Shown here piece after piece: positions 7,109 to 16,331 of a stretch of 64,000 bases of DNA; the first letter of the stretch is position 1, and each line of letters begins with the position of its first letter. Below the pieces are notes generated by a model. That model saw only the letters and a list, made by a program, of their open reading frames with translations, searched no databases and was not told where the DNA came from. A program made the position numbers and the translations under genes. The stretch spans positions 36,105-100,104 of the forward strand of contig JAJEFE010000070.1 of the NCBI GenBank assembly GCA_022820625.1, written 5' to 3'. The DNA is from Gammaproteobacteria bacterium. GTDB lineage: Bacteria > Pseudomonadota > Gammaproteobacteria > Steroidobacterales > Rariloculaceae.

Positions 7109-8776
7109 ATGACTGACAATGACAACAGGCCCTGGACAAACGCCTACCCCGAGGGGATTCCCGCCGAGATCGACCCCGGGGGTTATTCATCGTTGAAGGC
7201 ACTGATGGAACGCAGCTTCGAACGATTCGCGTCCGAGCCGGCCTTCTCCAACGCCGGCACGAGGCTCAGCTACGCGGAGATGGACGAGCTGAGCCGGCAT
7301 TTCGCTGCCTTCCTGCAGGCTCGGGGTCTGAAGCGCGGCGACCGCATCGCCATCATGATGCCCAACCTCCTGCAGTATCCCGTGGCGGTGTTCGCGGCGT
7401 TGCGCGCGGGCCTTGCGGTGGTCAACGTCAACCCGCTCTACACGCCGCGGGAACTCGAGCACCAGCTCAGGGACAGCGGCGCCCGGGCCATCCTCGTACT
7501 GGAGAACTTCGCCCATACCGTGGAGCAGGTCGTCCAGGACACGGACGTGGAGACGGTGGTAGTCACCGAAATCGGGGATCAGCACCCGTTGCTGAAGCGT
7601 GTACTCGTCAACCTTGTCGTCCGCCACGTCAAGAAACTCGTCCCGCGCTGGAACATCGCCGGCACGATTCGCTACAACGCCGCGCTGGCCCAGGGACGGC
7701 GCGCGCGCTTCCAGGACGTGGAAGTAACCGGCGAAGACATCGCGTTCCTGCAGTACACCGGCGGCACCACCGGTGTGGCCAAGGGCGCCATGCTCACGCA
7801 CCGCAACATGGTCGCCAACATTCTCCAGATCTCGGCCTGGTCGAAACCCTACCTGCAAGGCCCCGGGGACATCGGCGCGGCTCCCCTGCCCCTCTATCAC
7901 ATCTTTGCGCTCACGGTGAACCTGTTCCTGTTCTTCGAACTCGGCGGCCACGACATGCTGGTCACCAATCCGAGGGATCTGCCGAGCTTCATCAAGGACC
8001 TGGCGCGCGAACCGGTGACGCTCGTCACCGGCGTCAATACATTGTTCGCGGCGCTGCTGGAGTCCCCCGACTTCAGGGCGCTCGACTTCAGCAAGCTGAA
8101 GATTTGCCTGGGCGGCGGAATGGCCGTCCAGAGCGATGTCGCCGCACGATGGAAGGACCTGACCGGCCAGAATCTGTGCCAGGGCTACGGGTTGACGGAA
8201 ACCTCGCCCGTGGTCACTGCCAATCCTCTGGACGGGCGCGAGTTCAACGGTTCCGTCGGCCTGCCGATCCCGTCCACGGACGTGGAAATCCGCGATGACG
8301 ACGGCAACACGCTGACGATCGGCGAAATTGGCGAGATCTGCGTTCGCGGCCCCCAGGTCATGCGCGGGTACTGGCAGCGCCCGGAGGCGACCGACGAGAT
8401 ACTTTCCGACGATGGCTGGCTGCAAACCGGCGACATCGGCCGCATGGACGACCAGGGATTCGTCTATATCGAGGATCGCAAGAAGGACATGATCATCGTC
8501 TCCGGGTTCAACGTCTATCCGAACGAGGTCGAGGATGTCGCCGCCGCCCACCCGGGCGTACTGGAAGCCGCCGCGATCGGCATCCCGCACGAGCAGTCCG
8601 GCGAAGCGGTCCGGTTGTTTGTGGTCAGGCGCGATCCGGAGTTGACCGCCGATGACGTGATCGCCCATTGCCGTGAGAATCTGACTGGCTACAAGATTCC
8701 CAGGGAAGTCGTTTTCCGGGACGACCTGCCCAAGACCAACGTGGGCAAGATCCTGAGGCGAGAGCTCAGGGAATAG
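7109..8776 (+). CDS. fadD: Long-chain fatty-acid-CoA ligase
   Basis: Activates fatty acids to acyl-CoA using ATP. The 555-residue protein has the AMP-binding P-loop YTGGTTGVAKGAMLTH (about residues 213-228), the GYGLTETSP motif, DGWLQTGDIGRMD, and the C-terminal IVSGFNVYPNEVE and LPKTNVGKILRREL (catalytic Lys). Length and motifs fit FadD of gammaproteobacteria. The start has a GAGGAG-type ribosome site about 10 bases upstream. It lies 50 bp after tesA on the same strand, a functionally sensible neighbour because both act on acyl-CoA or fatty acids. Confidence 0.93.
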   Translation: MTDNDNRPWTNAYPEGIPAEIDPGGYSSLKALMERSFERFASEPAFSNAGTRLSYAEMDELSRHFAAFLQARGLKRGDRIAIMMPNLLQYPVAVFAALRAGLAVVNVNPLYTPRELEHQLRDSGARAILVLENFAHTVEQVVQDTDVETVVVTEIGDQHPLLKRVLVNLVVRHVKKLVPRWNIAGTIRYNAALAQGRRARFQDVEVTGEDIAFLQYTGGTTGVAKGAMLTHRNMVANILQISAWSKPYLQGPGDIGAAPLPLYHIFALTVNLFLFFELGGHDMLVTNPRDLPSFIKDLAREPVTLVTGVNTLFAALLESPDFRALDFSKLKICLGGGMAVQSDVAARWKDLTGQNLCQGYGLTETSPVVTANPLDGREFNGSVGLPIPSTDVEIRDDDGNTLTIGEIGEICVRGPQVMRGYWQRPEATDEILSDDGWLQTGDIGRMDDQGFVYIEDRKKDMIIVSGFNVYPNEVEDVAAAHPGVLEAAAIGIPHEQSGEAVRLFVVRRDPELTADDVIAHCRENLTGYKIPREVVFRDDLPKTNVGKILRRELRE

Positions 8777-8836
8777 TCTGAAGACGCCCCCGGACGCGTC
8801 GGTTACCCGCCGATGGCGCAGGGGCGAACTTCCGCG

Positions 8837-10081
8837 TCAGCCGACCAGGCCCCACAGCAGGTAGATCGCGACCCCCACCAATCCGCCCACCAGGGTGCCG
8901 TTGATGCGGATGAACTGCAGGTCCCGGCCGATGTAGAGTTCGATTCGGTCCGAGGTGGCGGCGGGGTCCCACTGCTCGATGGTTTCGGATATGAAGGCGC
9001 TCAGCGGCTGGCGGTAGTTGTCCACCAGGTACAGGATCAGGTTTCGCAGCCAGCGATTGGCCTGCCGGTTGACATCGCCGTCTTCCCGTAGTTCATGACC
9101 GATGCCTTGCAGTTCGCCGTCGATCGCCAGCCGGCCGAGGGACTGCGGATCGCGTAATGACGCCACCAGGAACTCGCGCACCTTGTCCCAGAGTTCCCGA
9201 GAGTAGTCGCGCACCGCGGGGTGATCGAGAAATTCATCCCTGAGCGCCCTGCCCCGCCGCTGCATTTCCGCGTCGTCGCCGATGGCCGTCCGGAGTTCGG
9301 CGAGCCAGACATTGAACCGGTCCCTTGCCGGATGGGTCGAATCGGCGCCGATCTCGTCCAGGACGCGTTGCAACTCCCCGATCAGTTGATCGTAGATCTC
9401 CCTGTCCACGAATTTCGGCAGCCACCATGGGCTGCGATCCTGGATGCGTTCGCGAATGCGGTCCTTGTTGTGCTCAAGTTGTTCCCGGCCGAATTGAACC
9501 AGGTGATCCACTACCGCCTGGGCGTGCCGACCCGAGGAAACCACGTCCAGCGCGGCCTGCAACGCCGACGACAGCGGCGCCCGGTCCAGCGCCTTGCCCA
9601 GTATCTCCCGCAGGGCGTTACGCAACTGGGCGCTGTCGGTGGCATTCAGCAGCCACACCAGCCCGACGCTGATGTCGCGGCCCAGGTTGCGCGCATTGTT
9701 GCCTTCGGCGAGCCACTCGCCGACGCGCGCGGCCAGGTCCACCCGTTCCAGGCGCGCCGCCACCGTCTCCCTGACCAGGAAATGGTCGCGGATGAAGTCC
9801 GCCAGCATGCGGCCGATCTCGTCCTTGCGCGTGGGCACGATGGCGGTGTGGGGAATCGGCAGGCCAAGCGGATGGCGGAACAGGGCCGTGACCGCGAACC
9901 AGTCCGCCAGCGCGCCGATAAGCCCGGCTTCGGCGAATGCCTGGACCAGTCCCAACCACGGGTAGCGGGGCAGCAGCAGGCTGGCGGCGACGAACAACGC
10001 CGCCATGGCGAGGAGAAGCCCCGTGGCGATCCAGCGCATCCGCGCCAGGCGCCGCGACATCACCGCGTCGGCGGTATTCAT
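8837..10081 (-). CDS. DUF445 family membrane protein (YjiN-like)
   Basis: The 414-residue protein has a transmembrane helix near the N-terminus (after MSRRLARMRW), the DUF445 mark AEAGLIGALADWFAVTALFRHPLG, a long helical soluble middle, and a second hydrophobic segment at the C-terminus (GTLVGGLVGVAIYLLWGLVG). Function is unknown in the family. Its ATG overlaps the pyrF stop as ATGA, so it is probably translated with pyrF at the end of the aroK-aroB-dgt-pyrF run. The open frame extends upstream into pyrF, but that part reads like antisense-type low-complexity sequence. Confidence 0.85.
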   Translation of the reverse strand: MNTADAVMSRRLARMRWIATGLLLAMAALFVAASLLLPRYPWLGLVQAFAEAGLIGALADWFAVTALFRHPLGLPIPHTAIVPTRKDEIGRMLADFIRDHFLVRETVAARLERVDLAARVGEWLAEGNNARNLGRDISVGLVWLLNATDSAQLRNALREILGKALDRAPLSSALQAALDVVSSGRHAQAVVDHLVQFGREQLEHNKDRIRERIQDRSPWWLPKFVDREIYDQLIGELQRVLDEIGADSTHPARDRFNVWLAELRTAIGDDAEMQRRGRALRDEFLDHPAVRDYSRELWDKVREFLVASLRDPQSLGRLAIDGELQGIGHELREDGDVNRQANRWLRNLILYLVDNYRQPLSAFISETIEQWDPAATSDRIELYIGRDLQFIRINGTLVGGLVGVAIYLLWGLVG

Positions 10082-10824
10082 TGCTGGCTGGATTCGATCC
10101 CTTGCAACGTGGCTGCGATCTCCGACTGCACGGCTTCCGCCGCCTGCCGGGGGCTGGGGGCGCCGCGTATCGGCCGGCCCATGACGATGTAGTCCGCGCC
10201 GCCTGCCAGCGCCCGGGCGGGAGTCACGACCCGTTTCTGATCGTGCACGGCGTCCGTCCCCGCGGCCCGTACGCCCGGGGTCACGATGCACGGCCCGGCG
10301 CCCAGTTCGGTGCGAAGCGCAGCGGCTTCGAGGCCCGAGGCGATAAGACCGTCGCAGCCGGCGGCGACCGAGATTCTCGCGCGCTGCAGTACCAGGTCCT
10401 CCACCTCCATGGCGATGCCCATGTCCCGCAGGTCTTCACGCCCGATGCTGGTGAGCACCGTCACCGCGAGTATCCCCAGCGAGCCCTTTTGCGATGCGGC
10501 CGCTTCGATGATGGCGCGGTCCCCGTGGACCGTGACGAAGGAGGCGCCGCGCCCGGCCAGTTGCCGCACCGCCGCCGCCACCGTCGCCGGTATGTCGTGG
10601 AACTTCAGGTCCGCAAAGACCCGCTTGTCCCTGGCAAGCAGCCAATCCAGCAGTTCAAAGTAGCAACCCGAGGCCATGAGTTCCAGACCGATCTTGTAGA
10701 ACTCCACGGCATCGCCCAGTTCCCGCACAAGCGCCCGCGCGGCCTCGGCGCCGGGCACGTCCAGGGCGACGATCAGGCGCTGTCGGGGGGGGATGGATGG
10801 GCGTGGGAAGGCATGTGCGGTCAT
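10078..10824 (-). CDS. pyrF: Orotidine 5'-phosphate decarboxylase
   Basis: Last step of UMP synthesis. The 248-residue protein carries LIVALDVP at the start of the barrel, the catalytic DLKFHDIPATV motif (Asp-Lys-Asp), GREDLRDMG, and the phosphate-binding GADYIVMGRPI stretch near the C-terminus. I chose the ATG at 10824 because it overlaps the dgt stop as ATGA and has GGAG about 10 bases upstream; an ATG at 10833 is three codons longer but has GGAG directly abutting it. It lies between dgt and the DUF445 gene with 4-bp overlaps on both sides, which indicates one operon. Confidence 0.93.
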   Translation of the reverse strand: MTAHAFPRPSIPPRQRLIVALDVPGAEAARALVRELGDAVEFYKIGLELMASGCYFELLDWLLARDKRVFADLKFHDIPATVAAAVRQLAGRGASFVTVHGDRAIIEAAASQKGSLGILAVTVLTSIGREDLRDMGIAMEVEDLVLQRARISVAAGCDGLIASGLEAAALRTELGAGPCIVTPGVRAAGTDAVHDQKRVVTPARALAGGADYIVMGRPIRGAPSPRQAAEAVQSEIAATLQGIESSQQ

Positions 10825-11993
10825 GGCAGACATTCTCCGGCTTTTGGCACTTCGTTGCACCCGCAGAGCACTTCGTGGGACTGCAGGGCGAACCGGTCCG
10901 TCATGCCCGCGATATAGTCGGCGACGACGCGGGACGATCCGGCGGCGCCGGCCGTTCTCTCGGCATCGCGCGCCCGACGGGCATGCTCCGTGGGCATTTG
11001 CCCAAAATCCTCGCGGAAGACCGAAAACAGGGACGTGACGATCTCTTCGGCGCGATCGCTCATTCCGCGCACCCGGGGATGGAAGTACAGCCGCTCGCGC
11101 AGAAACGCCTTGAGTTGCCGCTGGGCTTCGGCACAGGACGGGCTGAAACCGATCACCGGTTCATCGTGGCTGCGCACGGCATCGATACTGTCCGGTGACA
11201 GACGCTTGAGCCGTTCGCCGCTCGTGGCGACGAGGTCGGTAACCAGCGTTTCGATCATGGCGCGCCCCACTTCGAAATTCCGCTGCCGCGCCCCCATGCC
11301 CGGATACCGCCGCTCGACCCGGCTCAGGGTCTCTTCCACGAAAGCGATCTCCCGCAGGTCCTCGAACCGGATCAATCCCGAGCGCAGGCCATCGTCCACG
11401 TCGTGGGTGTTGTAGGCGATCTCGTCCGCCAGGTTCGCCAACTGGGCTTCAACCCCCGGCTGGCGGCGATCCATGACATGCTGCCCCAACTCACCCAGCT
11501 CGCGGGCATTGTCGACGGAGCAGTGTTTCAGGATGCCCTCGCGCGCTTCGAAGGTCAGGTTCAGGCCGCGAAACGCCGCATACCGCTGCTCCAGGTGGTC
11601 CACCACCCGCAGCGACTGGAGGTTGTGCTCGAATCCGCCGTACGCCTGCATGCAGCGGTCGAGGGCATCCTGCCCGGCGTGACCGAACGGCGTGTGGCCC
11701 AGGTCGTGCGCCAGGCTGATGGCTTCGGCGAGGTCTTCGTTGACCCGCAGCGAGCGCGCCACGCTGCGGGCGATCTGCGCCACTTCCAGTGAGTGCGTCA
11801 GCCGCGTGCGGTAGTGATCGCCCTCGTGATTGACGAATACCTGGGTTTTGTAGACCAGGCGCCGAAAGGACGCGGAGTGGATGATGCGGTCCCGGTCGCG
11901 CTGGTACTCGGTCCTGTGGCTTGGCGGGTCCTCGGCATGGACGCGGCCGCGGGAACCTTTCCCGGATGCCGCGTACGGAGCCAGCGAGGTCAC
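10821..11993 (-). CDS. dgt: Deoxyguanosinetriphosphate triphosphohydrolase (Dgt-like HD protein)
   Basis: dNTP triphosphohydrolase that removes PPPi from dGTP and related nucleotides; 390 residues, the size of the short bacterial clade. HD-domain marks are RTRLTHSLEVAQIA, SLAHDLGHTPFGHAG (HD plus metal ligands) and LANLADEIAYNTHDVDDG. The start is a GTG at 11993, 13 bp after the aroB stop. It overlaps pyrF by 4 bp, which supports a shared transcript from aroK. Confidence 0.9.
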   Translation of the reverse strand: MTSLAPYAASGKGSRGRVHAEDPPSHRTEYQRDRDRIIHSASFRRLVYKTQVFVNHEGDHYRTRLTHSLEVAQIARSVARSLRVNEDLAEAISLAHDLGHTPFGHAGQDALDRCMQAYGGFEHNLQSLRVVDHLEQRYAAFRGLNLTFEAREGILKHCSVDNARELGELGQHVMDRRQPGVEAQLANLADEIAYNTHDVDDGLRSGLIRFEDLREIAFVEETLSRVERRYPGMGARQRNFEVGRAMIETLVTDLVATSGERLKRLSPDSIDAVRSHDEPVIGFSPSCAEAQRQLKAFLRERLYFHPRVRGMSDRAEEIVTSLFSVFREDFGQMPTEHARRARDAERTAGAAGSSRVVADYIAGMTDRFALQSHEVLCGCNEVPKAGECLP

Positions 11994-12006
11994 GGGCTGC
12001 CAGGCG

Positions 12007-13128
12007 TCACGATGCCGTTGTGCGCCGCGCAGAGGCGTGCGGGCCGTGGGCCGCGGTGCAAGCGTCGATCACCTGCCGCAGCAGCGCGGCATCCGGAGCA
12101 GCGGTCACGACGGCCCGGCCTAGCCGCTCGAGAAAGATCATCCTCAGCCCCCCCGCGCCGGCTTTCTTGTCCAGTTTCATGGTGCGCAGCATCGCATCGG
12201 CATCGATGCCGGCCCCCGGGGAGATCGGCAGTCGCGCGCCGCTCAGCACTGCCTCCACGCGCCGGCAATCGGCAGCGTCGATCATGTCCAACTCCTTCGA
12301 CGTCCACGCCGCCATGACGATACCCGCCGCCACGGCCTCGCCGTGAAGCCAGTCCCGGTAGGCGCCCAGCGACTCCAGGGCGTGGCCGAAGGTGTGACCC
12401 AGGTTGAGCAGGGCACGGCGACCCTGCTCCAGTTCGTCCTCGGCGACTATGGCGGCCTTGATTTCGCAACTGCGCCCCACGATGCGGGCGAGCGCGCCGG
12501 CATCGTGGTCGAGGATCGCCCCCATATTCTCTTCCAGCCAGGCCAGGAACGGCTCGTCCAGAATCAGGCCGTGCTTGATGACTTCGGCCAGGCCTGCCGA
12601 GAACTCCCGCTCCGGCAGGCTCGCCAGCGTGTCCGTATCCGCGAGGACCGCGATGGGCTGATGGAACGCGCCGATCATGTTTTTCGCCTTCGGGTGATTC
12701 ACCGCCGTCTTGCCGCCCACCGAAGAATCGACCTGCGCCAGCAGCGTGGTCGGAACCTGCGCGAACGCGATCCCGCGCTGATAGCAGGCCGCCGCGAAGC
12801 CGGTGATGTCGCCGATCACGCCGCCGCCCAGGGCCACCAGACAGGCGTCGCGGCGAAACCCCTCCGCCACCAGCCGGTCGATGATCGCGCCCAGCGTCGC
12901 CAGGTTCTTCTGCTTCTCCCCATCCGGGAGCACCAGACTGTGTTGCTGCCCGGCTGCCAGGGATCGCTCCAGCCGACTCAGGTAGAGCGGGGCGACGGTT
13001 TCGTTGGTGACGATCATCACCTGCCGGGCGGGGATGCATTTCCGCACCAGATCGCCATCGTCGATCAGGCCCGGCCCGATATGGATGGGATAGCTGCGCT
13101 CGCCCAGCGATACCTGTACGGTTTCCAT
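12007..13128 (-). CDS. aroB: 3-dehydroquinate synthase
   Basis: Second step of the shikimate pathway: DAHP to 3-dehydroquinate, NAD- and zinc-dependent. The 373-residue protein shows ALGGGVIGDITGFAAA, the VPTTLLAQVDSSVGGKTAVN motif, AEVIKHGLILD, and the zinc-binding LNLGHTFGHALE and WLHGEAVAAG motifs. The start METVQV (ATG at 13128) gives the usual length; the longer frame overlaps aroK. It follows aroK by 19 bp, the normal aroK-aroB pair of gammaproteobacteria. Confidence 0.95.
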   Translation of the reverse strand: METVQVSLGERSYPIHIGPGLIDDGDLVRKCIPARQVMIVTNETVAPLYLSRLERSLAAGQQHSLVLPDGEKQKNLATLGAIIDRLVAEGFRRDACLVALGGGVIGDITGFAAACYQRGIAFAQVPTTLLAQVDSSVGGKTAVNHPKAKNMIGAFHQPIAVLADTDTLASLPEREFSAGLAEVIKHGLILDEPFLAWLEENMGAILDHDAGALARIVGRSCEIKAAIVAEDELEQGRRALLNLGHTFGHALESLGAYRDWLHGEAVAAGIVMAAWTSKELDMIDAADCRRVEAVLSGARLPISPGAGIDADAMLRTMKLDKKAGAGGLRMIFLERLGRAVVTAAPDAALLRQVIDACTAAHGPHASARRTTAS

Positions 13129-13147
13129 GTTGCTCAGCCGGAACCGG

Positions 13148-13753
13148 TCACTGGCCGTCCGCAGGAGCCGAAGCTGCTGCAGCGCCGTCGAATCGTGGCG
13201 CCACAAAGCCATGCTCGCGCAGTCGGTCGCTGATTTCCCCTACCATCACTCCGATCCTCTGGCTCCCCGTAGTGACCACGATGTCGGCGATCTCGTCGTA
13301 CAGTGGACCCCGCTCCTCCATCAGGCGCTGCAACACCGCCGCCCGGTCCTCGTTCTGCAGCAATGGCCGGTTCTTGCTGTGTCGTGTTCGTTCCAGCTGA
13401 TACGCCAGGCTGGTCCTGAGGTAGACGACGGTGCCGCTGTCCCTGAGCAGACTCCGGTTGCCCGGGTCCAGAACCGCGCCTCCGCCGGTGGCAAGAACCA
13501 TGCTCTTGCGGGCAGCAAGCTCAGCGATGACGGCGCTTTCGCGTACCCGGAATCCCTGCTCGCCTTCCTTGTCGAAGATGAACGTGATATCCACGCCGGT
13601 GCGGCGCTCGATCTCGTTGTCGCTGTCCACGAACTCCATCTCCAGGTGCCTGGCAAGTTGCCGGCCCACAGCGGTCTTGCCGGAGCCCATGGGACCCACC
13701 AGGACGATATTGGACTTGGTATTCACGCAATCAGTGCAGTCACTTCCGGCCAT
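13148..13753 (-). CDS. aroK: Shikimate kinase I
   Basis: Phosphorylates shikimate. The 201-residue protein has Walker A VLVGPMGSGKTAVGR, the shikimate-binding DSDNEIERRTG and FRVRESAVIAEL, the GGGAVLD motif (Walker B region), and the lid RTRHSKNRPLL. The ATG at 13753 is used; a GTG at 13726 would shorten the N-terminus by nine residues. The C-terminal Ala-rich tail is not conserved. Upstream (13814-13853) lies a repeat with an inverted-repeat core, then a DUF2237 gene on the other strand, so the usual contact between pilQ and aroK is broken here. Confidence 0.93.
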   Translation of the reverse strand: MAGSDCTDCVNTKSNIVLVGPMGSGKTAVGRQLARHLEMEFVDSDNEIERRTGVDITFIFDKEGEQGFRVRESAVIAELAARKSMVLATGGGAVLDPGNRSLLRDSGTVVYLRTSLAYQLERTRHSKNRPLLQNEDRAAVLQRLMEERGPLYDEIADIVVTTGSQRIGVMVGEISDRLREHGFVAPRFDGAAAASAPADGQ

Positions 13754-13813
13754 TCGAACCCGATCGGCCGGCGGAGCGATTTTACCAGTACGCGCGGTTG
13801 GCGTACCCCTGGC

Positions 13814-13856
13814 GCTCCATCCGATTGACAATGACGTATCGGTTGGATGGAGCACC
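13814..13856. repeat. Hairpin repeat, family 2, copy 1
   Basis: Short imperfect inverted repeat with arms GCTCCATCC and GGATGGAGC. From ACGTATCGG to GAGCACC (about 13833-13855) a 23-bp block is identical to one at 21437-21459 next to the PBP1a gene. It lies in the 5' leader of aroK, between aroK and DUF2237. There is no T-run, so it is not a standard terminator. Confidence 0.7.
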
Positions 13857-13927
13857 GGATTTGACGGTTTCCCGGACTCGGGGGCATCATCGGCCCGGTT
13901 TTCATTTGCCCGGTGTCGGAAAGTCCA

Positions 13928-14299
13928 ATGGATCGATCGGTCAACGTATTCGGCGAGCCGCTGGAAGACTGCAACCAGGATCCCGTCACGGGATTCTTTC
14001 GCGACGGGTGCTGCAATACCAGCGATCAGGACCTGGGCTCTCACACCGTCTGCGTCCGCGTGACGAAGGAGTTTCTCGAGTTTTCGGCCTCCAGGGGGAA
14101 CGACCTGTCGACGCCACATCCCGAATTCGAGTTCCCGGGGTTGAAACCCGGCGACCGGTGGTGCCTGTGCGCGGCGCGCTGGGCCGAGGCTTACCAGCAC
14201 GGGATGGCGCCCCGGGTCATGCTCAAGTCCACCCATGCCCGTGCACTGGAGGTGGTGCCCCTGTCGGTGCTGAGACAGTACGCGGCCGATCTGAACTGA
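13928..14299 (+). CDS. DUF2237 family protein
   Basis: The 123-residue soluble protein matches the DUF2237 pattern: NVFGEPLEDC near the start, TGFFRDGCC, VTKEFLEFSASRGNDLSTP, GLKPGDRWCLCAARW and the A..HARALE motif at the end. The cysteines in GCC and WCLCA are family features. No biochemical role is established that I know of. The ATG at 13928 has GGAAAG 7-12 bases upstream; an in-frame GTG at 13913 lacks this. It is convergent with pilQ (9 bp between the genes). Confidence 0.85.
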   Translation: MDRSVNVFGEPLEDCNQDPVTGFFRDGCCNTSDQDLGSHTVCVRVTKEFLEFSASRGNDLSTPHPEFEFPGLKPGDRWCLCAARWAEAYQHGMAPRVMLKSTHARALEVVPLSVLRQYAADLN

Positions 14300-14308
14300 C
14301 GCGCAATG

Positions 14309-15781
14309 TCACTCGCGCAGGATCCTCGGCGTCACGAAGACCATCAGTTCGACTTCATTTTCGATCGTGACCCGGGAGCGGAACAGTCGGCCCAGCGCCG
14401 GAACGTCGCCCAGTACCGGCACCTTGCGGGTGGTTTCGCGGGATTCGGTCTCGATGATACCGCCGAGAACCACGGTCTCGCCGTCACCGACGAGCACCTG
14501 GGTCATCACCGAGCGCGTATCGACACTGGGCACGAAGCCGCCCGTGGCGCTGGCAACCAGTTCGCCGACGGAATCCTTGGTCACCACCAGGTCCATGATT
14601 ATGCGGTCGTCAGGGGTGATCTGCGGGGTTACTGCAAGACTGAGCACCGCTTCCTTGAACTGGGTCGTGGTGGCGCCGCTGGAGGATGACTCCTGGTAGG
14701 GAATCTCCGTCCCCTGTTCGATGCGCGCCTCCTGCTGGTTGGCGGTGATGATTCGGGGCATGGAGACGATGCGTCCGTTGCCCTCGGCCTGTATAGCGGA
14801 GAGTTCCAGGTCCAGCAGGTAGTCCGGCCGCAGTATCGCCAGCGCCAGCCGCCCGGCGGGATTGGCGACCGGCACGTTGACGTTGTAGCGCTGATCGACC
14901 GGCGGAATGACGCCGGCAAGAGGGGCCGGCGGACCTGTCGCGCCGTCGAACGCCGTGCCGGTCAACGACTCGATGCCCGCGCCGGTGCCGGTCACCGCGA
15001 TCAGCCCATCGTCAACCGCCGCACCGACGGCCGTAGCCCCCAGGCGAACGCCCAGGTCGCGCCGGTAATCGTCATTGACGATGACGATTCGGGACTCGAT
15101 CAGAACCTGGCGGACGGGCTTGTCCAGTCTTGACACCAACCCCTCGATGTCTGCAATCCGGTCGGCGATGTCCTGTACCAGCAACGTGTTGGTCCGTTCA
15201 TCGATGGTCACGCTGCCGCGGGTGGAGATCAGCGGATTCTGGCCGCCGCCGAGGATCAGGTTCGCCAGGTCCGCCGCCCTGGCGTAGTTGATCTGCAGAA
15301 AGCGCGTGTGCAGTGGCTCCTGCTGTTGCCGCTGGAGCTGTTCGTCCAGAGCGGCCTGCTCCCGGGCGGCCAGTTCCTCGGGGGGCGCAACGATGATCAC
15401 GTTGCCGTTGCGGCGCATGTCCAGTCCCTTCGTCGTCAGAATGATGTCCAGGACCTGGTCCCACGGCACGTCGCGCAATTGCAGCGTTACGTTGCTCTGC
15501 ACCGAATCGCTGACGACCATGTTCACGCCACCGGTCTCGGCCAGCAACTGCAGCACGGCGCGCGTGGCGATGTCCTGAAAATTCAGCGACAACCGTTCGC
15601 CAGTGAAACGCGGCTCGTCCGTGGCCGGACCCGATGCATTCGCCGGCGCCCCTGGAACCGGTTCGGCGACATCCCCGGGGGACTGGGCCAGAACACCGAT
15701 CGAGCCAAGCATCCCGACCCACGCTACCATTACGCGCGCCCACCTCGATGCGTGGTGACCACGCTGCTGAACCTTGCTCAT
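14309..15781 (-). CDS. pilQ: Type IV pilus secretin PilQ (short form)
   Basis: Outer-membrane secretin through which type IV pili or DNA pass. The 490-residue protein has a signal peptide, an STN/secretin-N region (LSLNFQDIATRAVLQLL, DVPWDQVLDIIL), a second N domain with RFLQINYARAADLANLI, and the C-terminal secretin core ending VPVLGDVPALGRLFRS and LMVFVTPRIL. The N-terminal AMIN domains of long PilQ proteins (about 700 residues) are absent, as in the short HofQ-type secretins. The ATG at 15781 was chosen over a TTG at 15796. It is the last gene of the pilMNOPQ operon. Confidence 0.92.
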   Translation of the reverse strand: MSKVQQRGHHASRWARVMVAWVGMLGSIGVLAQSPGDVAEPVPGAPANASGPATDEPRFTGERLSLNFQDIATRAVLQLLAETGGVNMVVSDSVQSNVTLQLRDVPWDQVLDIILTTKGLDMRRNGNVIIVAPPEELAAREQAALDEQLQRQQQEPLHTRFLQINYARAADLANLILGGGQNPLISTRGSVTIDERTNTLLVQDIADRIADIEGLVSRLDKPVRQVLIESRIVIVNDDYRRDLGVRLGATAVGAAVDDGLIAVTGTGAGIESLTGTAFDGATGPPAPLAGVIPPVDQRYNVNVPVANPAGRLALAILRPDYLLDLELSAIQAEGNGRIVSMPRIITANQQEARIEQGTEIPYQESSSSGATTTQFKEAVLSLAVTPQITPDDRIIMDLVVTKDSVGELVASATGGFVPSVDTRSVMTQVLVGDGETVVLGGIIETESRETTRKVPVLGDVPALGRLFRSRVTIENEVELMVFVTPRILRE

Positions 15782-15812
15782 GTTCTCATGACCCAATCAT
15801 CCGGAATTGCCA

Positions 15813-16331
15813 TCAGTCGGCCAGCAGGATCACGGCCTGGCGTTGCAGATAGCCGCCGTTTCCGTCCGCAACCAGTTCCAGCAGTTGCACTTCTCCATCG
15901 GAGATATGGATCACGCGGCCGTGATTACGCCCCAGGTAGTCTCCCGTGGCCAGCCTGTGCACCAATCCATCGGGCGTTTGCATCAGGCCGTAAAACCCCG
16001 ATGCGTGGCGAAGCGAACCGACCATTCGCAGTGCATCGAGGGAATAGTGCTCCAGGAATTCCCGCTCCCGGGCAAGGTCCGGCCCAGGCTCCGCGCCTGT
16101 CCGGCGCGTATCTTCGGCTCTCGGTCCGATCGGCGCGAACGGCGAGCGCCGACCGGCGGCGACGTAACGGAATTCTTCAGGATGCCTGATCTGCGGCAAT
16201 GCCTCCGGCGATCTTCCGGGCCGGGTCCTGACCTCTTCCAGATAAGCGTCCAGATCGTCCTTCTCACCGCCACAGGAAACCACAATCGCTGCAACCAGCG
16301 GACCCGCCAGCGGGCTTCGTCGAATTCTCAC
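15813..16331 (-). CDS. pilP: Type IV pilus inner-membrane lipoprotein PilP
   Basis: Links the PilN/PilO inner-membrane complex to the PilQ secretin. The 172-residue protein has a short signal sequence with a lipobox-like VSCGG (Cys at about 20), an acidic and flexible linker, and the PilP beta domain with MVGSLRHASGFYGLMQTPDGLVHRLATGDYLG at about residues 103-134. The GTG start at 16331 overlaps the pilO stop (GTGA), indicating coupled translation. Confidence 0.9.
   Translation of the reverse strand: MRIRRSPLAGPLVAAIVVSCGGEKDDLDAYLEEVRTRPGRSPEALPQIRHPEEFRYVAAGRRSPFAPIGPRAEDTRRTGAEPGPDLAREREFLEHYSLDALRMVGSLRHASGFYGLMQTPDGLVHRLATGDYLGRNHGRVIHISDGEVQLLELVADGNGGYLQRQAVILLAD

Noticed and set aside
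7187..8668. Long minus-strand frame opposite fadD
   Set aside because: It follows the codon structure of fadD on the other strand and shows no family signature.
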